Assembly: GCF_014191495.1 (NCBI RefSeq)
Contig: NZ_JACHWR010000001.1
Span: forward strand, 1,798,001 to 1,862,000
DNA length: 64,000 nucleotides
Source: Nocardioides soli
Lineage (GTDB): Bacteria > Actinomycetota > Actinomycetes > Propionibacteriales > Nocardioidaceae
Direction: 5' to 3'
Shown here: piece by piece, positions 16,989 to 25,012 of the stretch
How the letters are laid out: each line of letters starts with the position of its first letter
Numbering within the stretch: position 1 is the stretch's first letter
Position numbers and translations under genes: made by a program
Notes under the pieces: generated by a model
What the model was told of the DNA's origin: nothing
The model's input: only the letters and a program-made list of their open reading frames with translations
The model's database searches: none

Positions 16989-17597
16989 TCACTTCTTCGA
17001 GTAGAACTCGACGATGAGCTGCTCCTGGACCGGGATGTCGATCTGGGCCCGGACCGGGAGCTGGTGGACGAGGATCCGCATCCGCGACGGGATCGCCTCG
17101 AGCCACGCCGGGACGACGCGCTCGCCGTGGGTCTCACGAGCCACGATGAACGGGGTCATCTCGAGCGACTTCTCACGGACGTCGATGACGTCGTGCGCGG
17201 CGACCTGGTAGGACGGGATGTCGACCTTCTTGCCGTTCACCTTGAAGTGACCGTGCACGACCAGCTGACGGGCGTGCCGGCGGGTGCGAGCGAACCCGGC
17301 CCGGTAGACGACGTTGTCCAGGCGGCACTCGAGCAGCTGGAGCAGGTTGTCACCGGTCTTGCCGGCACGGCGGGACGCCTCGGAGTAGTAGTTGTGGAAC
17401 TGCTTCTCCATCACGCCGTAGGTGAAGCGAGCCTTCTGCTTCTCACGAAGCTGGAGGAGGTACTCGCTCTCCTTGATGCGGCCACGGCCGTGCTGGCCGG
17501 GCGGGTAGGGACGGCGCTCGAAGGACGAGTCGCCACCGACGAGGTCGACGCCGAGGCGGCGCGACTTCCGGGTCATGGGGCCGGTGTAACGGGCCAT
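16989..17597 (-). CDS. rpsD: 30S ribosomal protein uS4
   Basis: 202 residues, complete uS4 with the S4 RNA-binding domain (RLDNVVYRAGFARTRRHARQLVVHGHFKVNGKKVDIPSYQV). It starts 16S rRNA assembly. The N-terminus (RRLGVDLVGGDSSFERRPYPPGQHG) lacks the four zinc Cys of the C+ form, so this is the zinc-free type. Ribosome binding site AGGAGA lies about 10 nt before the ATG. The 64-nt space to rpsK contains a dispersed GGTTGAG/CTCGAAACC repeat. Confidence 0.98.
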   Translation of the reverse strand: MARYTGPMTRKSRRLGVDLVGGDSSFERRPYPPGQHGRGRIKESEYLLQLREKQKARFTYGVMEKQFHNYYSEASRRAGKTGDNLLQLLECRLDNVVYRAGFARTRRHARQLVVHGHFKVNGKKVDIPSYQVAAHDVIDVREKSLEMTPFIVARETHGERVVPAWLEAIPSRMRILVHQLPVRAQIDIPVQEQLIVEFYSKK

Positions 17598-17627
17598 CTT
17601 CTACAAGTCTCCTGTTCGAAATCCGGT

Positions 17628-17661
17628 GGTTGAGCAGGCGCGCTGGCGCCGTCTCGAAACC
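17628..17661. repeat. Short GGTTGAG...CTCGAAACC palindrome between rpsK and rpsD
   Basis: It begins GGTTGAG, has a GCGCGCTGGCGCC core and ends GTCTCGAAACC one base before the rpsK stop. It is a short member of the repeat family seen at 19464, 34977, 56617 and 58431 and lies inside the alpha operon, so it is transcribed. Confidence 0.75.
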
Positions 17662-18069
17662 TCAGACGCGGCGGCGCTTCGGCGGCCGGCAGCCGTTGTG
17701 GGGCGTGGGCGTGACGTCCTGGATGGTGCCGACCTCGAGGCCGATCGCACCCAGCGAACGGATCGCCGTCTCGCGGCCCGAGCCCGGGCCCTTCACGAAG
17801 ACGTCGATCTTCTTCATGCCGTGCTCCATCGCGCGGCGACCGGCGGCCTCGGCGGCCATCTGCGCGGCGAACGGGGTGGACTTGCGCGAGCCCTTGAAGC
17901 CGACGGTGCCGGCCGAGGCCCACGAGATCACCGCACCGGTCGGGTCGGTGATCGTGACGATCGTGTTGTTGAACGTGCTCTTGATGTGGGCCTCGCCCAC
18001 GGCGACGTTCTTCTTCTCCTTGCGGCGCACCTTCTTGGCGCCGGCCGCGGTGCGGCTCTTGGGAGGCAT
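17662..18069 (-). CDS. rpsK: 30S ribosomal protein uS11
   Basis: 135 residues, full-length uS11 with a basic N-terminus ([20 protein letters not shown]), the core [19 protein letters not shown] and the C-terminal [17 protein letters not shown] loop that contacts the decoding platform. It is in standard alpha-operon order after rpsM with a 68-nt gap. Confidence 0.98.
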   Translation of the reverse strand: MPPKSRTAAGAKKVRRKEKKNVAVGEAHIKSTFNNTIVTITDPTGAVISWASAGTVGFKGSRKSTPFAAQMAAEAAGRRAMEHGMKKIDVFVKGPGSGRETAIRSLGAIGLEVGTIQDVTPTPHNGCRPPKRRRV

Positions 18070-18137
18070 GCAGTAACTCCTGAGGTTTCTGGTCTGGAAG
18101 CTCTGTGAACGACGAGGATCAGCGCGTCAGCGCCGGA

Positions 18138-18512
18138 TCACTTCGCCTTCTTCTTGCCGGCAACCGTGCGCTTCGGACCCTTGCGGGTGCGGGCGTTGGT
18201 CTTGGTGCGCTGACCGCGGACCGGGAGGCCCTGACGGTGACGGCGACCCTGGTAGCTGCCGATCTCGATCTTGCGACGGATATCGGCCTGGACCTCGCGA
18301 CGGAGGTCACCCTCGATCTTGAAGTTGGCTTCGATCTCGTCACGGAGCTTGACCAGCTCCTCATCGCCGAGCTCGTGGACGCGCAGGTCGGGGTTGACCC
18401 CGGTGGCGGCCAGGAGCTGCTGGGCGCGGGTACGGCCGATGCCGTAGATGTAGGTGAGTGCGACCTCGATGCGCTTGTCGCGCGGGAGGTCCACACCAAC
18501 GAGGCGTGCCAT
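18138..18512 (-). CDS. rpsM: 30S ribosomal protein uS13
   Basis: 124 residues starting [26 protein letters not shown]; the frame extends 25 codons further, but this ATG gives the universal N-terminus. The helix-two-turn-helix segment and the basic C-terminus ([25 protein letters not shown]) that touches P-site tRNA are present. It is separated from rpmJ by an unusually long 273-nt spacer. Confidence 0.98.
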   Translation of the reverse strand: MARLVGVDLPRDKRIEVALTYIYGIGRTRAQQLLAATGVNPDLRVHELGDEELVKLRDEIEANFKIEGDLRREVQADIRRKIEIGSYQGRRHRQGLPVRGQRTKTNARTRKGPKRTVAGKKKAK

Positions 18513-18611
18513 GTGGTGGCCTTTCGGGTTGCGCGGTGGTGTCAGTCGTGACGCGCCGGCGTCCGCCTCGGACGACGCTCCGGCCACTGCTCCGGAGGTG
18601 GTTCGCGATCT

Positions 18612-18634
18612 CGGTGGTCGAGCCTGTCGAGACC
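18612..18634. repeat. GGTCTCGACAGGCTCGACCACC-type dispersed repeat
   Basis: The plus strand reads CGGTGGTCGAGCCTGTCGAG then ACC, an imperfect palindrome (GGTCTCGACAGGCTCGACC on the minus strand). It sits in the 273-nt rpmJ-rpsM spacer, which otherwise shows no gene. Similar short GGTTTCGA/CTCGACC elements recur at 58622. Confidence 0.7.
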
Positions 18635-18785
18635 GCTAAGCGATCACGTTTGGTTTTCAGTTGTGGTCGGGCCCGTCTTCCGTCTTGCGGGACTTCGACG
18701 CGCCCGTTCCGGCCTCGCAAGCTCGGCCGGAGGGCTTGCTCAATCTGCGGCTGAGACGCCTCGCGCTCCTTCGTCGCGCGTGGCT

Positions 18786-18899
18786 TCAGCCTTGACGCTG
18801 CTTGTGACGCGGGTTCTCGCAGATGACCATGACGCGTCCGTGGCGACGGATCACCTTGCACTTGTCACAGATCGGCTTGACGCTCGGCTTGACCTTCAC
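18786..18899 (-). CDS. rpmJ: 50S ribosomal protein bL36, zinc form
   Basis: 37 residues ([20 protein letters not shown]...). The zinc ligands C11, C14, C27 and H32 are all present (C+ form). It binds 23S rRNA late in assembly. Start is GTG at 18899; stop is TGA. It lies between infA and rpsM as in most actinobacteria. Confidence 0.96.
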   Translation of the reverse strand: MKVKPSVKPICDKCKVIRRHGRVMVICENPRHKQRQG

Positions 18900-18955
18900 T
18901 GTCAGGCCCTTTCCGGTATCGGCTGACTATTTCGACGGCGAGCTCGCGAGCTCGC

Positions 18956-19177
18956 TCACTTGTACCGGTAGACGATCCGACCCCGCGTGAGGTCGTACGG
19001 CGAGAGCTCCACCACGACCCGGTCCTCGGGGAGGATCCGGATGTAGTGCTGGCGCATCTTGCCGCTGATGTGGGCGAGAACCTTGTGACCGTTGCTCAGC
19101 TCCACGCGGAACATCGCGTTCGGAAGGGCCTCCACGACGGTGCCCTCGATCTCGATCACGCCTTCTTTCTTCGGCAT
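18956..19177 (-). CDS. infA: Translation initiation factor IF-1
   Basis: 73 residues, a single S1/OB fold ([20 protein letters not shown]...[22 protein letters not shown]), identical in plan to other actinobacterial IF-1. It binds the ribosomal A site during initiation. A GTG three codons upstream is in frame, but the ATG at 19177 gives the universal N-terminus; GGAGG lies only 2 nt from it, an unusually tight spacing. It is the first gene of the alpha operon, with a ~200-nt leader. Confidence 0.97.
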   Translation of the reverse strand: MPKKEGVIEIEGTVVEALPNAMFRVELSNGHKVLAHISGKMRQHYIRILPEDRVVVELSPYDLTRGRIVYRYK

Positions 19178-19394
19178 GTCCTCCACAATCTGTTGATCTG
19201 GTGTCTACCGTGACCCGGGAACCGCCCGCCCTCCCCCCGTGATGCAAAGGGTGGGCGGTGGACCTCGTAGAGCCGCTCGGGGGACCTCATCCCGGGCACA
19301 GGGGTGAGCCACTCGAGGAGTGATCCACCCAGGTGATCCGGGCAGCCGCGAGGCACCACGAAACAGACCCACGTTGGGCCGACGCACCAGTCTA
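19178..19394 (-). promoter_or_regulatory. infA (alpha operon) leader and candidate promoter
   Basis: TAGACT (19394-19389, minus strand) fits TANNNT as a -10 box; no good -35 is visible. The resulting ~200-nt leader holds a 7-bp GC stem (19221-19227 with 19253-19259) and no gene. Leader-based control is possible but no known ribosomal-protein leader motif was recognised. Confidence 0.45.
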
Positions 19395-19430
19395 GTCGGA
19401 ACCGGCGCGGAAACACGAATTTCACCGGCC

Positions 19431-19460
19431 GCTCCGTCTCGAGCTTGCTCGAGACGGAGC
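19431..19460. repeat. 14-bp perfect palindrome upstream of the alpha operon
   Basis: GCTCCGTCTCGAGC (19431-19444), two bases, then its exact complement (19447-19460). It adjoins the ~72-bp dispersed element that starts at 19464. With so small a loop it could form a cruciform or transcript hairpin. Confidence 0.8.
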
Positions 19461-19463
19461 GAT

Positions 19464-19536
19464 CAGCCGGGGAGGTTGAGGAGTGTCGGTTGGGACACGA
19501 GCGCCAGCGAGTGGCCCAACGACACGTCTCGAAACC
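19464..19536. repeat. ~72-bp dispersed palindromic element, copy B
   Basis: It begins CAGCCGGGGAGGTTGAGGAG, contains GAGCGCCAGCGAG at its centre and ends CGTCTCGAAACC. The arms pair imperfectly (GTGTCGGTTGGG with CCCAACGACAC). It matches copies at 34977-35047 and 56617-56689 in order and orientation; each lies upstream of a ribosomal operon. Confidence 0.8.
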
Positions 19537-19594
19537 CAATGCCGATGTGGCACCGTTGCTCCCCCCGGGCATTACCTGTCATGAGGATGCTGCG

Positions 19595-19824
19595 GTGAGG
19601 GAGACCGAGGCCCGGGACCGCCTGGCGGCCGTGTACGACGAGTGCGCACCGCGGGTCTACGCCTACGCCGTGCGCCACTGCGGGCCCACGGAGGCCGACG
19701 ACGTGGTGGCCGAGACGTTCGCGATCGCCTGGCGCCGCCTCGAGGCGCTGATCTGACCCTGCCGGTCGAACTCCTCGACGCCGCCGGCACCGTCCTCCGC
19801 ACCGTCGACGACCTCTACTCCTGA
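19595..19824 (+). pseudogene. Remnant of an ECF sigma factor joined to the tail of another gene
   Basis: GTG at 19595 opens 53 residues (MRETEARDRLAAVYDECAPRVYAYAVRHC, then ADDVVAETFAIAWRRLEAL) that match region 2 of an ECF sigma factor and stop at 19756. Region 4 is missing. Straight after, in another frame, 19758-19824 encodes LTLPVELLDAAGTVLRTVDDLYS and stop, which looks like the C-terminal end of a different protein. The simplest reading is a deletion that removed the rest of the sigma gene and most of its neighbour. A short expressed sigma-2 peptide cannot be excluded. Confidence 0.65.
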
Positions 19825-19830
19825 CCCGCG

Positions 19831-20877
19831 TCAGCCGGCCAGCAGCTCCAGCGTGCGCTCGCGCGCGGGGCTGCGGCCGGCCTCGGTACCGGTGAAGGCA
19901 CCCGCGACCGGGTGCACCATCACCTCGTCGACGGCGTACGTCGTGGCGAGCTCCTCGATCCGGGCCCGCGCGGCGTCGGGGGTCCCGATGATCCAGCGCC
20001 GCGCCATCGCGTCCATCAGGTCCAGGTGCGCGGGCGGCAGCTCGACCTTCTCGGCCTCCTCGACCAGCCGCTGCGGCCGGAGCTCGCCGCCGGTGCGCAG
20101 CGCCAGCATCGCCTGGAGCTGCGGCAGCGCCAGCCGGCGGGCCTCCTCGTCGGTCTCGGCCACGACCGCGTTGACGGTCAGGAAGGTCCTCGGCTCGGCG
20201 AGCTCGGGCGAGGGCCGGAACCCGTCGCGGTAGAGCGCGAGCGCCTCGGCGGTGCCGCTGCCGGAGAAGTGGTGCGCGAAGACGTAGGGCATCCCCTTCT
20301 CGGCCGCCAGCCGGGCCGAGTAGTCCGAGGAGCCGAGCAGCCAGATCGTCGGCACGCTGCGCGCCAGCGGGGTGGCCTTCAGCGGGTAGGTGCGGCCCTG
20401 GATGCCGAGGCCGACGCCGGCGGGCTCCATCATCGCGAGCACGTTGTCGACGTACTCGGGGAACCGGGAGACCGCCTCGTCACTGACTCCTCCACCCCCA
20501 TGCCGCAGGGCGTACGACGTGACCGGGTCGCTGCCCGGCGCCCGTCCGATGCCGAGGTCGATGCGACCGGGGAAGGCGGCCTCGAGGAGGGCGAACTGCT
20601 CGGCGACGACGAGCGGTGCGTGGTTGGGCAGCATCACCCCGCCCGAGCCCACCCGGATCCGCTCCGTGGCCCCGGCGACCAGACCGATCAGCACCGGCGG
20701 GTTGGTCGCCGCCACCGCGGACATGTTGTGGTGCTCGGCCAGCCAGTAGCGCTCGTAGCCGCGCGCGTCGGCGACCCGCGCGAGCGCCAGCGAGGCCGCG
20801 ACCGCGTCCGGCGTCGCCTGGTCGGTGCGCACCGGCACCAGGTCGAGGACCGACAGGGACAGGTCACGGGTGCTCAC
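19831..20877 (-). CDS. Luciferase-like (LLM class) flavin-dependent oxidoreductase
   Basis: 348 residues with the bacterial luciferase-like TIM-barrel pattern: LSVLDLVPVR, RYWLAEHHNM, GSGGVMLPNHAPLVVAEQFALLEAAFPGRIDLGIGRAPG and IIGTPDAARARIEELA. It belongs to the large MsnO8-type group that uses FMNH2 from a partner reductase. The start is GTG at 20877 without an obvious ribosome binding site. It is downstream of terC by 28 nt and may be co-transcribed with it. The substrate is unknown. Confidence 0.88.
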   Translation of the reverse strand: MSTRDLSLSVLDLVPVRTDQATPDAVAASLALARVADARGYERYWLAEHHNMSAVAATNPPVLIGLVAGATERIRVGSGGVMLPNHAPLVVAEQFALLEAAFPGRIDLGIGRAPGSDPVTSYALRHGGGGVSDEAVSRFPEYVDNVLAMMEPAGVGLGIQGRTYPLKATPLARSVPTIWLLGSSDYSARLAAEKGMPYVFAHHFSGSGTAEALALYRDGFRPSPELAEPRTFLTVNAVVAETDEEARRLALPQLQAMLALRTGGELRPQRLVEEAEKVELPPAHLDLMDAMARRWIIGTPDAARARIEELATTYAVDEVMVHPVAGAFTGTEAGRSPARERTLELLAG

Positions 20878-20905
20878 CTCGGGGCAACCCGCGCGCCGGG
20901 GCCGG

Positions 20906-21937
20906 CTATTCCGTGCCGTCTGCGCCGGGCGCCCGCAGGTTGCCCGTGTGCTCCTCGATCTCCGGCTCCGACATCCGCCGCGAGGCCATGATGCTGGCGA
21001 CGCCGGTGACCACCAGGGTCACCACGATCACGCCCAGGCTGAAGAGCGAGGAGATGTCCGGCACCGAGACGTGCTCGCCGTCGTTGATGAACGGCAGCTC
21101 GTTCTCGTGCAGCGCGTGCAGGACGAGCTTGATCCCGATGAAGGCCAGGATGAACGCCAGGCCCAGCGAGAGGTAGACCAGCTTCTTGAGCAGGCCACCG
21201 AGCAGGAAGTAGAGCTGGCGCAGCCCCATCAGGGCGAAGACGTTCGCGGTGAAGACCAGGTACGGCTCCTGGGTGATGCCGAAGATCGCCGGGATCGAGT
21301 CGAGCGCGAAGAGCAGGTCGGTGGTGCCCAGCGCGATGATCACGATCAGCATCGGCGAGACCAGGCGCGCGCCGTTCTTGCGGTACCAGAGCTTGAGGCC
21401 GTGGTACTCGTCGCCCACGTTGAGGTGGGTCTGGGCGAACTGGACGATCCGGTTCTCCTCCGGGTGCTCGTCCTCGTGGCTCCGATAGCTCTTGACCAGG
21501 CCGTACGCCGTGTAGACCAGGAACGCGCCGAAGATGTAGAAGACCCAGCTGAAGTTGTTGATCAGCTGGTAGCCGAGCGCGATGAAGATGCCGCGGAAGA
21601 CCAGCGCCAGGATGATGCCGACCATCAGCGCTTCCTGCTGGTATTCGCGTGGCACCCGCAGCGCCGCCATCAGGATGATGAAGACGAAGAGGTTGTCGAT
21701 CGACAGCGAGTACTCCGTCAGCCAGCCGGTGTAGAACTCGATGCCCATGTCGTGGCCATGGGAGATCCAGATCCAGGCGCCGAAGGCGACCGCCGCGCCG
21801 ATGTAGACGCTCAGTGCGATCGCGCACTCACGGAAGGACGGCTCGTGCGGGTTGCGCGCGATGACGATGACGTCGAACAACAGCACCGCGCACGTGGCGA
21901 TGATGGTGATGGCCCACTCGAGGGTCGTGATCTCCAA
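20906..21937 (-). CDS. TerC/Alx-family membrane protein, probable manganese exporter
   Basis: 343 residues with about nine membrane segments and the two acidic TerC motifs: SLSIDNLFVF and GTTDLLFALDSIPAIFG. TerC proteins export Mn(II), in part to supply secreted enzymes. The frame is open up to 21991, but that ATG lies inside the upstream riboswitch; TTG at 21937 has AGGAG 7 nt upstream and gives LEITTLEWAI, the family N-terminus. The yybP-ykoY-like leader supports Mn-dependent expression. It interrupts the space between spc and alpha operons. Confidence 0.88.
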   Translation of the reverse strand: MEITTLEWAITIIATCAVLLFDVIVIARNPHEPSFRECAIALSVYIGAAVAFGAWIWISHGHDMGIEFYTGWLTEYSLSIDNLFVFIILMAALRVPREYQQEALMVGIILALVFRGIFIALGYQLINNFSWVFYIFGAFLVYTAYGLVKSYRSHEDEHPEENRIVQFAQTHLNVGDEYHGLKLWYRKNGARLVSPMLIVIIALGTTDLLFALDSIPAIFGITQEPYLVFTANVFALMGLRQLYFLLGGLLKKLVYLSLGLAFILAFIGIKLVLHALHENELPFINDGEHVSVPDISSLFSLGVIVVTLVVTGVASIMASRRMSEPEIEEHTGNLRAPGADGTE

Positions 21938-21970
21938 CGAAGGCTCCTGCAGGTCGGGGGACGGGAAACC

Positions 21971-22066
21971 GTCAGAGGTCTCTCCCACCACCGCGGCGGC
22001 CCACGGGCCCGGAGGCGGTCACCGCCTCGTGCTGACGAACCCGCAGCGAAGGGATACTCCCCACTG
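21971..22066 (-). promoter_or_regulatory. yybP-ykoY (manganese) riboswitch upstream of terC
   Basis: On the minus strand the leader reads GTGGGGAGTATCCC, then CGGGTTCGTCAGCACG, GC-rich helices, and GGGAGAGACCTCTG. GGGGAGUA, CGUCA and GAGACCU are the conserved blocks of the yybP-ykoY class in the right order, and 5' CAGUGG pairs with 3' CCUCUG (one mismatch) to close P1. This class binds Mn(II) and commonly controls terC/alx and mntP genes, matching the gene downstream. It ends about 30 nt before the TTG start. Confidence 0.78.
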
Positions 22067-22105
22067 CGCGGCCAATCCTGTCACATGGAGGGCGAGTACC
22101 CGGAC

Positions 22106-22924
22106 TCAGCGTCCGCCGAACCTGACCCCGAGCGCGGTCAGCGCGGCCTCGCCGCCGTCGAGGGCGGTGAGCACCCACGTGCCCGTGGCGGTCAGCGTGA
22201 ACGTGTGCTCGACGTGCGCCGCCCGGCTGCCGTCGGCCGTGACGGCGGTCCAGTCGTCGGCGAGCAGGTCGGTCTCGGCGGTGCCGAGGGTGACCATCGG
22301 CTCGACGGCCAGCGCGAGGCCCTCGACCAGACGGGGGCCCTTGCCCGCGCGACCGTAGTTGGGCACGTCGGGCGGCTGGTGCATCGCGGACCCGATGCCA
22401 TGGCCGGTGTAGTCCTCGACGATGCCGTAGCGGCCCTGCGAGCGCACGTGCCGCTCGATGGCGTGCGAGATGTCGGTGACGCGGCCGCCCAGGTGGGCGG
22501 CCGCGATCCCCCGCCACATCGACTCCTCGGTGACCCGCAGCAGCTCGGTCAGCTCGGGGGTCACCTCGCCGACCGGCACCGTGATCGCGGCGTCGCCGTG
22601 CCACCCGTCGACGATGGCGCCGCAGTCGATCGAGATGACGTCACCGTCAGCGAGCACCCGCTCGCCGGGGATGCCGTGCACGATCTCGTCGTTGACCGAC
22701 GCGCAGATCGAGGCCGGGAAGCCGTGGTAGCCGAGGAACGACGGGCTCGCGCCCGCCGAACGGATGCTGTCCTCGGCGATGCCGTCGAGCTCCCCGGTGG
22801 ACACGCCCGCCCGCACGTGGCCGCGCAGCAGCTCGAGCGTGCGGCCGACCACGAGGCCGGCCCGGCGCATGCCGTCGATCTGCTCCGGCGTCTTGATCTC
22901 GACGCCGCGGTCCCGCAGGCCCAT
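22106..22924 (-). CDS. map: Methionine aminopeptidase, type I
   Basis: 272 residues, cytosolic metalloprotease that removes the N-terminal Met from new proteins. The metal ligands are present: D100 and D111 (SIDCGAIVDGWHGDAA), H175 (TGHGIG), E208 (AVEPM) and E239 (HVEHTF), with H83 in the active site. The frame is open far upstream, but the ATG at 22924 follows the adk stop by 14 nt and gives the family length. It is the last gene of the secY-adk-map unit. Confidence 0.96.
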   Translation of the reverse strand: MGLRDRGVEIKTPEQIDGMRRAGLVVGRTLELLRGHVRAGVSTGELDGIAEDSIRSAGASPSFLGYHGFPASICASVNDEIVHGIPGERVLADGDVISIDCGAIVDGWHGDAAITVPVGEVTPELTELLRVTEESMWRGIAAAHLGGRVTDISHAIERHVRSQGRYGIVEDYTGHGIGSAMHQPPDVPNYGRAGKGPRLVEGLALAVEPMVTLGTAETDLLADDWTAVTADGSRAAHVEHTFTLTATGTWVLTALDGGEAALTALGVRFGGR

Positions 22925-22938
22925 CAGATGCCCCGGAG

Positions 22939-23514
22939 TCAGCTTTCGGGGACGACGTCGAGTGCGGTGAAGATCCGCTGCGTGACCTCGTCGACCTCGC
23001 CGAGGCCGTCGATCTCGTGCACGATGCCGCGGGCCTTGTAGACCTCGATCAGCGGGGCGGTCTGCTCGAGGTAGACCTGCTGACGACGCCGGATGACGTC
23101 CTCGGTGTCGTCGGCACGGCCCTCGACCTGGGCGCGCTGGAGCAGGCGGGAGACGATCTCGTCCTGGTCCACCGTCAGGCACACGACCGCGTCGAGGCGG
23201 TGCCCGGTGAACTTGATCATCCCGTCGAGCTCCTCGACCTGGGCGAGCGTGCGCGGGTAGCCGTCGAGCAGGAACCCGGAGACGGCGTCGGCGTCGTCGA
23301 TCCGGTTGCGGACCATCAGGTTGGTCACCTCGTCGGGGACGTACTCCCCGGCGTCCATGTACCGCTTCGCCTCGATGCCGAGCTCGGTGCCCTCGGAGAC
23401 GTTGGCGCGGAAGATGTCTCCGGTCGAGATCGCGGGGATCTTGAAGTGCTCGGCGATGAATCGGGCCTGGGTGCCCTTCCCAGCGCCCGGGGGCCCCATG
23501 ATGATCAGCCTCAT
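22939..23514 (-). CDS. adk: Adenylate kinase
   Basis: 191 residues. The P-loop is GPPGAGKGT (7-15), followed by STGDIFR, FLLDGYPRT and a short lid (QRAQVEGRADDTEDVIRRR), the short-form enzyme common in actinobacteria. It interconverts ATP, AMP and ADP. Its ATG directly follows the secY TAA with no gap, implying coupled translation. Confidence 0.97.
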   Translation of the reverse strand: MRLIIMGPPGAGKGTQARFIAEHFKIPAISTGDIFRANVSEGTELGIEAKRYMDAGEYVPDEVTNLMVRNRIDDADAVSGFLLDGYPRTLAQVEELDGMIKFTGHRLDAVVCLTVDQDEIVSRLLQRAQVEGRADDTEDVIRRRQQVYLEQTAPLIEVYKARGIVHEIDGLGEVDEVTQRIFTALDVVPES

Positions 23515-24828
23515 TTAGCGGAGGAACCCTTCGTAGTTGCGCTGCTGGAGCTGGCTCTCGATCTGCTTCACGGTGTCGAGGGCGACGCCGACCATGATCA
23601 GGATGCTGGTGCCACCGAACGGGAAGTTCTGGTTGGCCTCGATCATGGCGAACGCGATCAGCGGGATCAGGGAGATCAGGCCCAGGTAGAGCGCTCCGGG
23701 CAGCGTGATGCGGGACAGGACGTAGGAGAGGTACTCCTCGGTCGGCTTGCCCGCCCGGATCCCGGGGATGAAGCCGCCGTACTTCTTCATGTTGTCTGCG
23801 ACCTCCTGCGGGTTGAAGGTGATCGAGACGTAGAAGTAGGTGAAGAACACGATGAGCAGGAAGAACACGATCATGTAGATCGGGTGGTCGCCGCGGACCA
23901 GGTGGGCGTTGACCCAGTCCAGGACCGCCGAACTGGAGTTCTGGTTGAACTGCACGATCATCGCCGGCAGGTAGAGCAGCGACGAGGCGAAGATGACCGG
24001 GATGACGCCGGCCTGGTTCACCTTGAGGGGGATGTACGTCGAGCTGCCGCCGAACATCTTCCGGCCGACCATCCGGCGGGCGTACTGCACCGGGATCCGG
24101 CGCTGCGCCTGCTCGACGAAGGTGACCGCCGCGACGACGATGAGGCCGATGATCATCACGACGCCGAAGACCCACCAGCCCTTGGACTGCTGGACCGCCC
24201 ACATCGACGACGGGAACCCGGCGATGATCTGGGTGAAGATCAGCAGCGACATGCCGTTGCCGACGCCGCGCTCGGTGATCAGCTCGCCGAGCCACATGAT
24301 GATGGCGGTGCCGGCGGTCATGGTCACGACCATCACCAGGAAGGTGGCGGTGCCGTCGTCGTGCAGCAGCGGGTAGACCGTCGGGTCACAGCCCTGCAGC
24401 AGGTTGCCCGACCGGGCCAGCGCGACGATGCCGGTGGCCTGCAGGACCGCGAGGCCGAGCGTGAGGTACCGGGTGTACTGCGTGATCTTGGTCTGGCCGG
24501 ACTGACCCTCCTTCTTGAGGGCCTCGAGCCGCGGGATCACCACGACGAGCAGCTGCAGGATGATGCTCGCGGTGATGTAGGGCATGATGCCCAGCGCGAA
24601 GACCGTCAGCTGGAGCAGCGCCCCGCCGGAGAACAGGTTCACCAGGTTGTAGAGCCCGGCACTGTCGCCCTCTTGAGCGATGTCCACACAGGCCTGGACG
24701 TTGCCGACGTCCACACCCGGCGTCGGGATCTGGGAACCCAACCGGAAGACCGCGATGATCATCAGGACGAACAGCAGCTTGCGCCGCAGGTCCGGGGTCC
24801 GGAAAGCGTTCGCGAACGCGATCAGCAC
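23515..24828 (-). CDS. secY: Preprotein translocase subunit SecY
   Basis: 437 residues, ten membrane helices, the channel of the Sec translocon. Typical blocks are RRKLLFVLMIIAVFRLGSQIPTPGV (helix 1), LQLTVFALGIMPYITASIILQLL (helix 2) and the cytosolic loop QRRIPVQYARRMVGR. The frame extends to 24846, but GTG at 24828 has GAGG 5 nt upstream and gives the usual start (VLIAFANAFRTPDLRRK). It is separated from rplO by a strong hairpin and a candidate promoter, so secY-adk-map may be a unit of its own. Confidence 0.97.
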   Translation of the reverse strand: MLIAFANAFRTPDLRRKLLFVLMIIAVFRLGSQIPTPGVDVGNVQACVDIAQEGDSAGLYNLVNLFSGGALLQLTVFALGIMPYITASIILQLLVVVIPRLEALKKEGQSGQTKITQYTRYLTLGLAVLQATGIVALARSGNLLQGCDPTVYPLLHDDGTATFLVMVVTMTAGTAIIMWLGELITERGVGNGMSLLIFTQIIAGFPSSMWAVQQSKGWWVFGVVMIIGLIVVAAVTFVEQAQRRIPVQYARRMVGRKMFGGSSTYIPLKVNQAGVIPVIFASSLLYLPAMIVQFNQNSSSAVLDWVNAHLVRGDHPIYMIVFFLLIVFFTYFYVSITFNPQEVADNMKKYGGFIPGIRAGKPTEEYLSYVLSRITLPGALYLGLISLIPLIAFAMIEANQNFPFGGTSILIMVGVALDTVKQIESQLQQRNYEGFLR

Positions 24829-24888
24829 GACATCCTCTTTCTCCAAGCACGAAGCGGCCCAGGCGATCGCACCGCGAGGACCCGGGGC

Positions 24889-24894
24889 AGCCTA
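24889..24894 (-). promoter_or_regulatory. Candidate -10 box for secY-adk-map
   Basis: TAGGCT on the minus strand (preceded by CTGT) fits the actinobacterial -10 consensus and lies about 60 nt before the secY GTG, downstream of the hairpin at 24951-24990. The -35 is not clear. Confidence 0.4.
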
Positions 24895-24950
24895 ACAGGC
24901 GGCTGGACACCGCTCGGCCGTACGTCTGAATACACCTCGGCAGACACATC

Positions 24951-24990
24951 GGGCGCGGACGGTCCTGCGAGGTGCAGGACCGCCGCGCCC
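24951..24990. terminator. 17-bp hairpin between rplO and secY
   Basis: GGGCGCGG-A-CGGTCCTGC (24951-24968) pairs with GCAGGACCG-CCGCGCCC (24974-24990), interrupted only by the bulged A at 24959, around loop GAGGT. No U tract follows on the minus strand. It may terminate or attenuate the spc operon before secY. Confidence 0.65.
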
Positions 24991-25012
24991 ATGATGCTGG
25001 TGGTCAAACCGA

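Noticed and set aside
17612..17626. GTTCGAAATCC resembling a tRNA T-loop between rpsK and rpsD
   Set aside because: No acceptor, D or anticodon stems can be formed around it.
21938..21991. ATG at 21991 as the terC start
   Set aside because: It lies inside the conserved 3' part of the Mn riboswitch; TTG at 21937 has a good ribosome binding site and the family N-terminus.
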